A stretch of DNA of 32,760 nucleotides from Candidatus Methanomethylophilaceae archaeon (lineage in GTDB: Archaea > Thermoplasmatota > Thermoplasmata > Methanomassiliicoccales > Methanomethylophilaceae), in assembly GCA_017507885.1 (NCBI GenBank), contig JAFVZY010000012.1, positions 1 through 32,760 on the forward strand. The letters run 5' to 3'. Made by a program: the position numbers and the translations under genes. The notes under the pieces were generated by a model. The model was not told the origin of the DNA and did no database searches. It worked only from the letters and a program-made list of their open reading frames with translations. Below are positions 7,229-13,337 of the stretch, piece by piece. Every line of letters starts with the position of its first letter. The stretch's first letter is position 1.

Positions 7229-7474
7229 TTTGGTATGAAGGGATGTCCTTATTGCACAGGGCAAAGAATACTGCCTGGCTTCAATGATCTAGAGACAAAG
7301 AAACCAGAATTAGCTAAACAATGGCATCCTACAAGAAATGGTAGTTTGAAACCTTCGGAAGTATTTCCACAAAGCAATAACAAATTCTGGTGGATGTGTC
7401 CAAAAGGGCATGAATGGTATAATTCTCCGGTAATGATGAAAAACGACAATTGTCCGATATGTCGGAAAAGATGA
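7229..7474 (+). CDS. DUF4379 C-terminal segment after an in-frame TAG
   Basis: After TAG 7226-7228 the same frame continues FGMKGCPYCTGQRILPGFND, then AKQWHPTRNGSLKP, FWWMCPKGHEW and finishes CPICRKR with TGA at 7472-7474. Units elsewhere read HEWQ...R..GCPYC, so the TAG replaces one residue of a conserved spacer and nothing else is lost. An independent start at ATG 7235 is possible but has no ribosome binding site. Hence this is either the true C-terminus of the protein from 5231 reached by reading TAG as an amino acid (pyrrolysine in this group), or a remnant cut off by a nonsense mutation. Confidence 0.6.
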   Translation, partial: FGMKGCPYCTGQRILPGFNDLETKKPELAKQWHPTRNGSLKPSEVFPQSNNKFWWMCPKGHEWYNSPVMMKNDNCPICRKR

Positions 7475-7497
7475 ATATAAGTTTAGGAGGGGGTAAG

Positions 7498-7881
7498 ATG
7501 GCAGGTAAGAAGTTCAATATTAGTTTGTACGAATGGTGTTTGCAAAACAACTCGTCGTTGATAGAAGAATGGGATTATTCAAAAAATGTTGATCTAAATC
7601 CGAAAGAGATACCTCCTAAGTATAACGGAAAAGCCTATTGGCTTTGTTCCAAATATAAACATAGTTGGAAATCAGTGGTATCCAAACGTGCTGAAGGGAC
7701 AGGGTGCCCATATTGTTCAAATCGTAAGGTATTGGCTGGTTTTAATGATCTGGCAACCATTGATGAGGAATTGGCTAAACAATGGCATCCAACAATGAAC
7801 GGTGACCTAAAACCAACGGATGTAACAGCGGGATCACATCAAAAGGTTGTATGGAAATGCTCATTGGACCATATTTGGTAG
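7498..7881 (+). CDS. Second DUF4379 repeat gene, 5' part
   Basis: ATG 7498 follows a strong ribosome binding site, AGGAGGGGG at 7485-7493, four bases upstream. The 127 residues begin MAGKKFNISLYEWCLQNN, then a unit NGKAYWLCSKYKHSWKSVVS, CPYCSNRKVLAGFNDLA, then AKQWHPTMNGDLKP and KVVWKCSLDHIW. TAG at 7879-7881 stands where every other unit has Gln (HEWQA), a single CAG to TAG change. The same frame goes on AVVYSRLESGCPYCASRKL, meets a second TAG at 7939-7941, then KGFN, and is broken by the IS at 7953. It resumes beyond the IS at 9797. As it stands only the first 127 residues are made unless TAG is decoded. Confidence 0.65.
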   Translation: MAGKKFNISLYEWCLQNNSSLIEEWDYSKNVDLNPKEIPPKYNGKAYWLCSKYKHSWKSVVSKRAEGTGCPYCSNRKVLAGFNDLATIDEELAKQWHPTMNGDLKPTDVTAGSHQKVVWKCSLDHIW

Positions 7882-7952
7882 GCAGTTGTTTATTCCAGAT
7901 TAGAAAGCGGTTGTCCATATTGTGCAAGTCGGAAATTATAGAAAGGTTTCAA
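7882..7952 (+). pseudogene. Middle piece of the second DUF4379 gene, up to the IS
   Basis: In-frame continuation of the gene from 7498: AVVYSRLESGCPYCASRKL, TAG (7939-7941), KGFN. The final seven bases, 7946-7952, are the left copy of the IS target duplication. Confidence 0.7.
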
Positions 7953-7965
7953 CCTAAATCTGCGG
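7946..7965 (+). repeat. Left target duplication and IS left inverted repeat
   Basis: GTTTCAA (7946-7952) is the target copy; CCTAAATCTGCGG (7953-7965) is the left terminal repeat, matching the right one at 12 of 13 positions. Confidence 0.85.
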
Positions 7966-8047
7966 AACGTATGACTACACAGTTGCAGTACTACATTTTC
8001 CTGATCTTTTGTTTATATACCCTATATAAAGAATATTTAAATCAAAG

Positions 8048-8079
8048 GTATTAAATATGTAACCTTACATATAGGTTAC
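8048..8079 (+). promoter_or_regulatory. Transposase promoter and hairpin
   Basis: A TATA-like GTATTAAATA begins at 8048, about 30 bases before ATG 8082. Between them GTAACC (8059-8064) and GGTTAC (8074-8079) form an inverted repeat. The same GTAACC/GGTTA motif recurs around the stop codon at 9754-9770, so it may be a transposase binding site or a device limiting expression. Confidence 0.5.
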
Positions 8080-8081
8080 CA

Positions 8082-9761
8082 ATGGGTAGCATATTCTACA
8101 TGGAAAGGAATGGCCAGAAGTACGCATACGAGAGCACATCGGTCAGAGTGCCCGGTAGAAAAAACCCAAAAACCATCAAGATCTACCTGGGAAAGGTCGA
8201 CCCTGAAACCGGCAAGATCATTCCCAAGGAGACGAGAAACGCTCCGAAGGAGGAGTATGCCAAATTCTACGGATCGGTCAAATTCCTGGACGGAGTACAG
8301 AAGGAATTGGGGATCTTCGATGACCTCGACTCCGTATTCACCACCATGGCACCCAACATCATGGGTGCAGCGATGGCATTGACCATCAATCCCACTTCAT
8401 TCGACTCCTTACATTACACGGTCGAAGGCTCCGTGATCAAGGAGACGATGAGGTTGAGAGGAACGTCATCTCCATCGACCATCGGCGATCTGTCCGAGAA
8501 AGTAGGTTCCATGATGGTCACCATGGACAGATTCTTTTCCAAAAGGATAGAAAGGACGTCCAGCGGGTTCTTCTCATTGGATTTGACATCGATCTCCTCC
8601 TATTCCGACATGGAAGGTTGGTCCCACTTCGGTCACAACCGTGATGGGGAGAACATGAAACAGACGAACATCGCGATGGTCACCGATGGGAATGGGATCC
8701 CGGTGATGTTCCATATGCTTCCAGGCTCGATAGCTGACATCAGTATCATGAGGTCCACGATCGAGGACATGAGAAACCTGGGTTGTCAGGGCAGGATGAT
8801 CATGGATCGTGGCTTCGAGAGTGCGAGGAACGTCTCCGCATTGTTGGATCTGGACGTCGATTTCACCATGCCCTCCAATGTGAAGTCTGAGCCTATCAAG
8901 AAACTGATGACCAAGGCGATCAAGGAATTGAATCTGTCTTCATCGTTCGCATATCATAACGGTTCAGCATACAAGTATGCGGAATACGAGGTCGGAATCA
9001 TTGACTCGGATGATGGAACGAGCGAATACATCGTCCATGTACCACAGAACCATAAGGATTCCGCAAAGAACAACGAGCTCTTCTCCGGATCCAAGAAACT
9101 GAAAGCGTTCGTAGTGTACGACCCGAGGAAGGCGTCCGATGACATCAACTCCGTGATGTCGATGGTGAACGACGTCGAGTTGAAACTGGAGAACACGAAA
9201 CACGACGACCCTGCGATGACCTATGCGAAACTTCCGTCCTTCGTACGCAGATTCCTGGATTATGAGGTAGACGAGAACGGAACGATGCACATGATCCGCA
9301 AGCAGAACGCGTTCACGTTCGCCGATAACCGTGCAGGAATGTTCGTCATGTTATCTTCGATGGATACGACATGGGAACAGATGATGACTTCCTATGACGT
9401 TCGTGATTGGGTGGAGAAGGCGTTCGATGTCTACAAGAACGATCTTGACGGAAAACGCAACGGGACAGGGAACGTCGAACGTGCAAGAGGCCGTTTCTTC
9501 ATCAAGTTCATAGCATTGATGATGAGAATCCATATCCAGAATGTCCTGAGGGAACACGATCGGAACACCTTGTCCACGAGAGCGGAGAAGGACTCCGTCA
9601 ACGGAATGACGGTTGATGAGTTGCTCCTCTCGCTCAACACGGTGTTCGCCATAGGTAACACCGGCAACTGGAGACTCACGGCCATATCCAAGAACGTACG
9701 TGAAATATTCTCCACATTCGGACTTGAACCGCCTCAATCCGGACAGATCATCTTAGGTTAA
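8082..9761 (+). CDS. IS1634-family (IS4-like) DDE transposase
   Basis: The 559-residue protein cuts and pastes its own element. It shows the IS4/IS1634 pattern: an N-terminal segment reading YESTSVRVPGRKNPKTIKIY LGKVDPETG; first catalytic Asp in FFSLDLTSISSYSD (about residue 168) followed by GHNRDGENMKQTNIAMV and PVMFHMLPGSIAD; second Asp in MIMDRGFES (about 242); and Glu in SYDVRDWVEKAFDVYKNDLD (about 444), the YREK-like signature. Length is normal for the family. ATG 8082 fits the TATA box spacing; the frame closes with TAA inside a palindrome. Its base composition is GC-richer than the surrounding DUF4379 array, closer to the host chromosome, suggesting long residence in this or a related genome. 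Confidence 0.93.
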   Translation: MGSIFYMERNGQKYAYESTSVRVPGRKNPKTIKIYLGKVDPETGKIIPKETRNAPKEEYAKFYGSVKFLDGVQKELGIFDDLDSVFTTMAPNIMGAAMALTINPTSFDSLHYTVEGSVIKETMRLRGTSSPSTIGDLSEKVGSMMVTMDRFFSKRIERTSSGFFSLDLTSISSYSDMEGWSHFGHNRDGENMKQTNIAMVTDGNGIPVMFHMLPGSIADISIMRSTIEDMRNLGCQGRMIMDRGFESARNVSALLDLDVDFTMPSNVKSEPIKKLMTKAIKELNLSSSFAYHNGSAYKYAEYEVGIIDSDDGTSEYIVHVPQNHKDSAKNNELFSGSKKLKAFVVYDPRKASDDINSVMSMVNDVELKLENTKHDDPAMTYAKLPSFVRRFLDYEVDENGTMHMIRKQNAFTFADNRAGMFVMLSSMDTTWEQMMTSYDVRDWVEKAFDVYKNDLDGKRNGTGNVERARGRFFIKFIALMMRIHIQNVLREHDRNTLSTRAEKDSVNGMTVDELLLSLNTVFAIGNTGNWRLTAISKNVREIFSTFGLEPPQSGQIILG

Positions 9762-9770
9762 TGTAACCTA
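9754..9770. repeat. Palindrome across the transposase stop codon
   Basis: TAGGTTA-ATG-TAACCTA has perfect 7-bp arms and contains the TAA stop. It echoes the GTAACC/GGTTAC pair near the start of the gene. Confidence 0.7.
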
Positions 9771-9776
9771 TACAAC

Positions 9777-9796
9777 CCGCAGATTCAGGGTTTCAA
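9777..9796 (+). repeat. IS right inverted repeat and right target duplication
   Basis: CCGCAGATTCAGG (9777-9789) is the right terminal repeat and GTTTCAA (9790-9796) the second target copy. Confidence 0.85.
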
Positions 9797-10013
9797 TGAT
9801 TTATTGACAAAGAATCCAGATCTTTGTAAGGAATGGAATGATAGTAGGAGTCCAGAAGATTTTATGGAATTCTCTAATGAGAAAGTATCATGGAAGTGCA
9901 GTCATTGTGAACATAAGTGGTCTGCATCAATAGCTCATAGATCAAATGGAGAAGGCTGCCCTCGTTGTAAAAAACATCATCAAACATCAGTTAATGAAGT
10001 AGCAATACCTTAT
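9797..10013 (+). pseudogene. DUF4379 continuation downstream of the IS
   Basis: Directly after the right target copy the frame of the gene from 7498 resumes: DLLTKNPDLCKEWNDSRSPE, then VSWKCSHCEHKWSASIAHRS and GEGCPRCKKHH, followed by TSVNEVAIPYR. The segment SVNEVAIPY resembles the start of a nuclease domain (compare SFEEKAISYY in the intact one), but it is cut off at about 10013 where the GC-rich recombinase sequence begins. So this second gene also probably once carried a nuclease domain. Confidence 0.65.
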
Positions 10014-10027
10014 AGGCGTCCTCGGAC

Positions 10028-10753
10028 ATGGTCCACGAGATCAACTCGCTCCGTCAGCTCCTCCTGTACGCGGGTAACAGCTCCCTGGACGTGTGTCTCG
10101 CGCACAATCCGCAGCTGAAACCCGTGAACAGGCCTCAGAGGAAGCCCTCGATGGACGAGTCCGTCTATCGCAGGATAATGGACCGTTCCGCGCAGATCGA
10201 CCCGCGCGACTTCGAACGCCTCAGGGCGTACGCGCTGGTCGTTCTGTGCATCAACACCGGCACCCGCAACAAGGAGATAAGGTTCGCCAACGTGGACGAC
10301 CTGGACACCAACAACTGGATCCTGGACATCGTCCACGTCAAGGGCGAGGCCAGCTACGGTCAGCCCCGCAGGGTCCCCGTGCCCCCGGAGGCCCGTCCTG
10401 TCGTCACCAATTACCTCCTTGCTAGGTCCGCATGGCTGCACCGCCGTGGCGTGTCGTCCCCCGCCCTGTTCCCCTCCAGGAGTCCGGGTTCCCCCTACCT
10501 GTGCGGAAACAGCATCAGGAAGATGAAGGACCTGGTCGAGAGGGAGATAGGCGTCGACTTCGACCTCCGTCAGTGCCGCAGGACCTTCGGTCAGAGGTAC
10601 CTCGACAGGGACCTCGACATCGAGTCCGTGAGCGTGCTGATGGGCCATTCGACCACCCGCATGACCGAGACCTTCTACAGCAGGCGCAAGCTTGACACCG
10701 CTGTAAACAGGGCCGCGGCCGTTTGGGACGGGACGGAGGCCTCCGAGGAGTGA
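10028..10753 (+). CDS. Tyrosine recombinase/integrase, 5'-truncated
   Basis: The 241-residue frame contains the catalytic domain of a phage-integrase-type recombinase: first Arg in NTGTRNKEIRFANVDDLD, the beta-hairpin Lys in VHVKGEASYGQPRRVPVP, box II LRQCRRTFGQRYL (Arg present, but the usual leading His of HxxR is Arg), His in LMGHSTTRMTETFYSRR and the nucleophile Tyr in the same segment. The DNA-binding N-terminal SAM-like domain is mostly missing: only EINSLRQLLLYAGNSS of its end remains, then an in-frame TAG at 10014 and AT-rich foreign DNA. Full-length relatives have about 300-400 residues. ATG 10028 lacks a visible ribosome binding site and TATA box. Probably inactive. Such recombinases often sit in type I restriction loci, fitting the HsdR remnant 5 kb upstream. 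Confidence 0.75.
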   Translation: MVHEINSLRQLLLYAGNSSLDVCLAHNPQLKPVNRPQRKPSMDESVYRRIMDRSAQIDPRDFERLRAYALVVLCINTGTRNKEIRFANVDDLDTNNWILDIVHVKGEASYGQPRRVPVPPEARPVVTNYLLARSAWLHRRGVSSPALFPSRSPGSPYLCGNSIRKMKDLVEREIGVDFDLRQCRRTFGQRYLDRDLDIESVSVLMGHSTTRMTETFYSRRKLDTAVNRAAAVWDGTEASEE

Positions 10754-11101
10754 TACCATGGTTTCGTCGGACGTGTTCAGAGGACCCGTGAACGCACATC
10801 AGATGTGTGCATTCCACGCGAAAACCCCATCCGGATTTTTTCCAAGTCCGGGTGTGGACAATTTTTGCGATTCACCACTGTGGAGATGCCCCCTCCCTGT
10901 GCGTGAGGGACACCTTGAATGTACGTCCGTTGAAGCCCTCGGGACGCTCCGCGGGGCATGGCCAGACATCGAGGATGACGGTTCCCGCGGGACCACCGCA
11001 GGGACCGGTAGGTACATCGATTTCCCCAGGGAGACTTACAATTTCGAATGGTGGACAACGTTTTCGAGCCCGAAAAAAACAATCTGGACAGGTGAAAATG
11101 G
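10754..11101. other. Non-coding stretch between recombinase and tRNA
   Basis: I see no gene in these 348 bases; open frames here run into the tRNA and lack family features. AATGGTGGACAA occurs at 11047-11058 and again at 11097-11108, the second copy covering the tRNA 3' end. Confidence 0.5.
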
Positions 11102-11175
11102 TGGACAAGGCGAGATTCGAACTCGCGACTTCTGCCTTGCGAAGGCAGCGATCTACCGGGCTGATCTACTTGCCC
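11102..11175 (-). tRNA. tRNA-Ala (anticodon CGC)
   Basis: On the minus strand a 74-base cloverleaf folds: acceptor GGGCAAG with CTTGTCC, D stem GATC/GATC, anticodon arm CTGCC-TTCGCAA-GGCAG with anticodon CGC, variable AAGTC, T arm GCGAG-TTCGAAT-CTCGC, discriminator A73. The G3-U70 wobble in the acceptor is the alanine identity element. CCA is not encoded in full (CC follows A73). No intron. It reads GCG alanine codons, frequent in this GC-rich genome. Confidence 0.95.
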
Positions 11176-11277
11176 ATGATAAACTCCGGTAAGACACCGT
11201 AGTTACAACCCCGATATAAATCTTTTTGAAATCCGGAAAACACCCGGACGAATGCCGACACCGTCCGCCCTTGCAGG

Positions 11278-11285
11278 TTAATAAA
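11278..11285 (+). promoter_or_regulatory. TATA box of the rubredoxin-ferredoxin operon
   Basis: TTAATAAA is centred about 26 bases before ATG 11308, consistent with a leaderless transcript. Confidence 0.5.
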
Positions 11286-11307
11286 CAACCTTGCGGATTC
11301 CGTCCAC

Positions 11308-11958
11308 ATGAAATACAAATGCGGAGTGTGCGGGTACATCTACGACGACGATGTGGAACCCGTACCGTTCAATGAACTACCGGATGACTGGGTCTGTCCG
11401 GTCTGTGGGGAGGGGAAGGAGGGTTTCGAGCCCATGGACGAGGAATCCGCCCCGACCGTCGCCGATGCCGCACCCGTCCCCGAAATCGAATGGGAGGAGG
11501 ACGAGGGCCTCCGCGAACTCTCTGCAGGTCAGCTCAGCGCCATATGCTCCAATCTCGCCAGGGGATGCTCCAAACAGCACCTCGACAAGGAGAGCGCACT
11601 GTTCACGGAGATCGCGGAATACTACGAGAGACACAGCGTCAAGGCCCAGTACGAGGGGATCGACGGAATCCTGACGCTTCTGAACCAGGACCTCGGAGCC
11701 ATGAACATCGGGAAGATGCAGGCCGCCGAGATGTCCGACCGCGGGTCCCTCCGCGTGTTGACGTGGAGCGAGAAGGTCACCCTCATCGCCAAATCCATCA
11801 TCGAAAGGTACAAGGTGGACCCCTCGTTCATCGAGAAGACCAACGTGTACGTCTGCGACATATGCGGATTCATCTACATCGGGGACGAGCCCCCGGAGAT
11901 CTGCCCCGTGTGCAAGGTCCCGGGATTCCTGATTCTCAAGATCGCAAGGAGGGTGTGA
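11308..11958 (+). CDS. Double-rubredoxin-domain protein
   Basis: The 216-residue cytoplasmic protein has rubredoxin knuckles at both ends. The N-terminal one has C5/C8 ([13 protein letters not shown]) and C30/C33 (DDWVCPVCG), with a shorter spacing than classic rubredoxin. The C-terminal one has C183/C186 ([10 protein letters not shown]) and C199/C202 ([10 protein letters not shown]). The helical middle ([40 protein letters not shown]) contains no obvious ExxH di-iron motifs, so it is not a rubrerythrin by sight. Rubredoxin sites carry one electron on iron, typically toward oxygen- or peroxide-reducing enzymes; two peroxiredoxin genes lie just downstream, which makes them candidate partners. 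The next gene starts one base after the stop, so the two are translationally coupled. Confidence 0.85.
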   Translation: MKYKCGVCGYIYDDDVEPVPFNELPDDWVCPVCGEGKEGFEPMDEESAPTVADAAPVPEIEWEEDEGLRELSAGQLSAICSNLARGCSKQHLDKESALFTEIAEYYERHSVKAQYEGIDGILTLLNQDLGAMNIGKMQAAEMSDRGSLRVLTWSEKVTLIAKSIIERYKVDPSFIEKTNVYVCDICGFIYIGDEPPEICPVCKVPGFLILKIARRV

Positions 11959-11959
11959 A

Positions 11960-12451
11960 ATGTTCGCTTCCAGAAACCTCAGACTCTGCACCAAGGACTG
12001 CATGTGCCTCTACGTGTGCCCCACCGGTGCCACCGACACCGAGACCGGACAGATCGATTTCGCAAAATGCATCGCATGCGGCGAATGCGTCAAATCCTGT
12101 CCGTCCGGGGCCATCTCCATGGTGCCCGACAAGTATCCCGTACAACAGAAGAAGACGAAGACCATGTGCAACACGCTCAACCTGATATCGGCGAACAAGG
12201 CGCAGTCCGAGGTCATCGCCAAAAGGATCCGCGACGGGACCGACGACCCCGTCCTGGAGCAACTGGCGTCCGCACTGGTGCGTTGCAACCGCCTCATGGC
12301 GGAGGACATCTGCCGCGAATCCGGATACATGCTGCCTCAGAGCGGTAATGTGAGGAAACTTCTCGAGGACCTGCTGGCCATGGACCATCCCGACGACTTC
12401 CCCCGCGATGCGGTGGAGAGGCTCCTGTCGATGATGGAATTCAACGAGTGA
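11960..12451 (+). CDS. 2[4Fe-4S] ferredoxin with helical C-terminal domain
   Basis: The 163-residue protein carries two cluster motifs: C10, C14, C16, C20 (LCTKDCMCLYVCPTGA, an atypical CxxxCxC spacing) and the classical C37, C40, C43, C47 (CIACGECVKSCPSGA). The remaining 110 residues are helical without metal motifs (VLEQLASALVRCNRLMAEDI). It should carry low-potential electrons in the cytoplasm. ATG 11960 follows the rubredoxin stop by one base and a GGAGGG ribosome binding site lies inside the upstream gene, so both proteins are probably made from one mRNA and exchange electrons or serve the same acceptor. The first cluster with its C-x3-C-x-C-x3-C spacing could be a modified or labile [4Fe-4S] site. 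Confidence 0.85.
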   Translation: MFASRNLRLCTKDCMCLYVCPTGATDTETGQIDFAKCIACGECVKSCPSGAISMVPDKYPVQQKKTKTMCNTLNLISANKAQSEVIAKRIRDGTDDPVLEQLASALVRCNRLMAEDICRESGYMLPQSGNVRKLLEDLLAMDHPDDFPRDAVERLLSMMEFNE

Positions 12452-12461
12452 AACCATAATG

Positions 12462-12482
12462 CCGCCCCTGAGACGGGGGCGG
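12462..12482 (+). terminator. Hairpin after the ferredoxin gene
   Basis: CCGCCCC (12462-12468) pairs with GGGGCGG (12476-12482) eleven bases after the stop codon. No T-run follows, so activity is uncertain. Confidence 0.4.
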
Positions 12483-12574
12483 TGAAACCCCTTCCGTGAA
12501 AAACCCCGCACGGATCGTGAAGGGGACCGGGGAATGGATGAAAAGGGATGGGATGGATGACCCATTCCCCGGAA

Positions 12575-12592
12575 CGGGGGCCGTGGCCCCCG
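12575..12592. terminator. Perfect hairpin downstream of peroxiredoxin
   Basis: CGGGGGCC-GT-GGCCCCCG has 8-bp perfect arms, twelve bases beyond the minus-strand peroxiredoxin stop. It lies between convergent genes and may stop transcription from either side. Confidence 0.5.
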
Positions 12593-12603
12593 AAGGTGTT
12601 TCG

Positions 12604-13281
12604 TCACTGCTTCTTCTCGCGACGGAAGCACATGAACCAGTCGAGACAGTACATGTCGGGGTCGTTGGACTCGACACGCTCCTTCGCCACTCCGCATGAT
12701 CCCGCGGTCGGGACGATGACGTCGTCGCCGGGTCTCCAGTTTGCGGGGGTGGCGCAGTTGTCCGCATCGGCCTTCTGAAGGGCGATGATTACCCTCTTGA
12801 TCTCATCGAAGTTCCTTCCGAGGGACAGGGGGTAGTAGATGATCGCCCTGATCTTTCCCTTGGGGTCGATGAAGAACACGGACCTGACGGCCTGGGTGGT
12901 GGATGCGCCGGGCTGGATCATGCCGTACTTCGCGGCGACCTCCATCTTGATGTCCTCGATGAGGGGGAAGGTGACCTCGACGTTCTTCAGACCGTTCCAC
13001 TCGATCTCCTGGATCTTCCTGAGCCATGCGATGTGGGCGTACAGGGAGTCGACGGACAACCCGATCAACTCGGTGTTCAGCTCCTTGAACTCCTCGAGCA
13101 TGGATGCGAAGGTCATGAACTCCGTGGTGCAGACCGGTGTGAAGTCCGCGGGATGGGAGAACAGGATGACCCACTTGCCCTTGTAGTCCTCGGGGAAGCT
13201 GATTTCACCCTGGGTGGTGACGGCCTTGAAGGCGGGTGCGTCATCATTGATGAGCGGCATCTTGTAGTCCTGGTTTTCCAT
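12604..13281 (-). CDS. Peroxiredoxin (AhpC/TSA, Prx6-like), copy 1
   Basis: The 225-residue enzyme reduces hydrogen peroxide and organic peroxides. The peroxidatic Cys51 lies in the signature HPADFTPVCTTEF; the catalytic Arg context is VRSVFFIDPKGKIRA. C-terminal cysteines in TAGSCG and YCLDWFMCFR fit the archaeal decameric Prx6-type enzymes in which they serve as resolving cysteines. ATG 13281 was chosen: the frame stays open upstream, but only as a shadow of copy 2. A GAGGT ribosome binding site (minus strand, 13293-13288) and a TATA box at 13319-13324 precede it, so this copy has its own promoter. It is very similar to the next gene, with differences mainly at the N-terminus, in scattered positions and in a shorter C-terminus. 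Confidence 0.93.
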   Translation of the reverse strand: MENQDYKMPLINDDAPAFKAVTTQGEISFPEDYKGKWVILFSHPADFTPVCTTEFMTFASMLEEFKELNTELIGLSVDSLYAHIAWLRKIQEIEWNGLKNVEVTFPLIEDIKMEVAAKYGMIQPGASTTQAVRSVFFIDPKGKIRAIIYYPLSLGRNFDEIKRVIIALQKADADNCATPANWRPGDDVIVPTAGSCGVAKERVESNDPDMYCLDWFMCFRREKKQ

Positions 13282-13318
13282 TTTCTTAACCTCGTTAAAG
13301 AATATCTTAACGATAGGA

Positions 13319-13324
13319 TATATA
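13319..13324 (-). promoter_or_regulatory. TATA box of peroxiredoxin copy 1
   Basis: TATATA, centred 40 bases before ATG 13281, would give a leader of about 14 bases containing the GAGGT ribosome binding site. Confidence 0.5.
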
Positions 13325-13337
13325 GATTTTGGAAACC

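Larger units (their letters stand above)
7953..9789 (+). mobile_element. IS1634-like insertion sequence, 1837 bp, apparently complete
   Basis: The element carries one DDE transposase and ends in inverted repeats CCTAAATCTGCGG (7953-7965) and CCGCAGATTCAGG (9777-9789, read on plus). Partial complementarity extends to 20 bp (16 of 20). It is flanked by GTTTCAA on both sides (7946-7952 and 9790-9796), a 7-bp target duplication. Removing the IS and one copy rejoins K-GFNDLLTKNPDLCKEW, a perfect DUF4379 unit, which confirms both ends. The transposase is open and full length, so the copy may be active and the insertion recent. Confidence 0.9.
4659..10013 (+). other. AT-rich DUF4379 module inserted into a restriction/integrase locus
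   Basis: Between the HsdR joint (about 4659) and the recombinase (from about 10014) the DNA is markedly AT-rich with A/T-ending codons, while both flanks have the GC-rich codon use of the chromosome. Leaving out the IS element (7953-9789, itself more GC-rich) the module is about 3.5 kb of DUF4379 zinc-ribbon units plus nuclease-domain segments. Both neighbours are truncated at the joints (HsdR after its N-terminal domain, recombinase before its catalytic domain), as if the module had replaced the middle of a type I restriction locus with an associated recombinase. The replacement is inference. Confidence 0.6.

Noticed and set aside
10758-11192. A 144-residue frame after the recombinase
   Set aside because: It runs through the tRNA-Ala gene and shows no family features.
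11308-11958. Rubrerythrin identity for the rubredoxin-like protein
   Set aside because: The middle domain lacks visible ExxH di-iron motifs.
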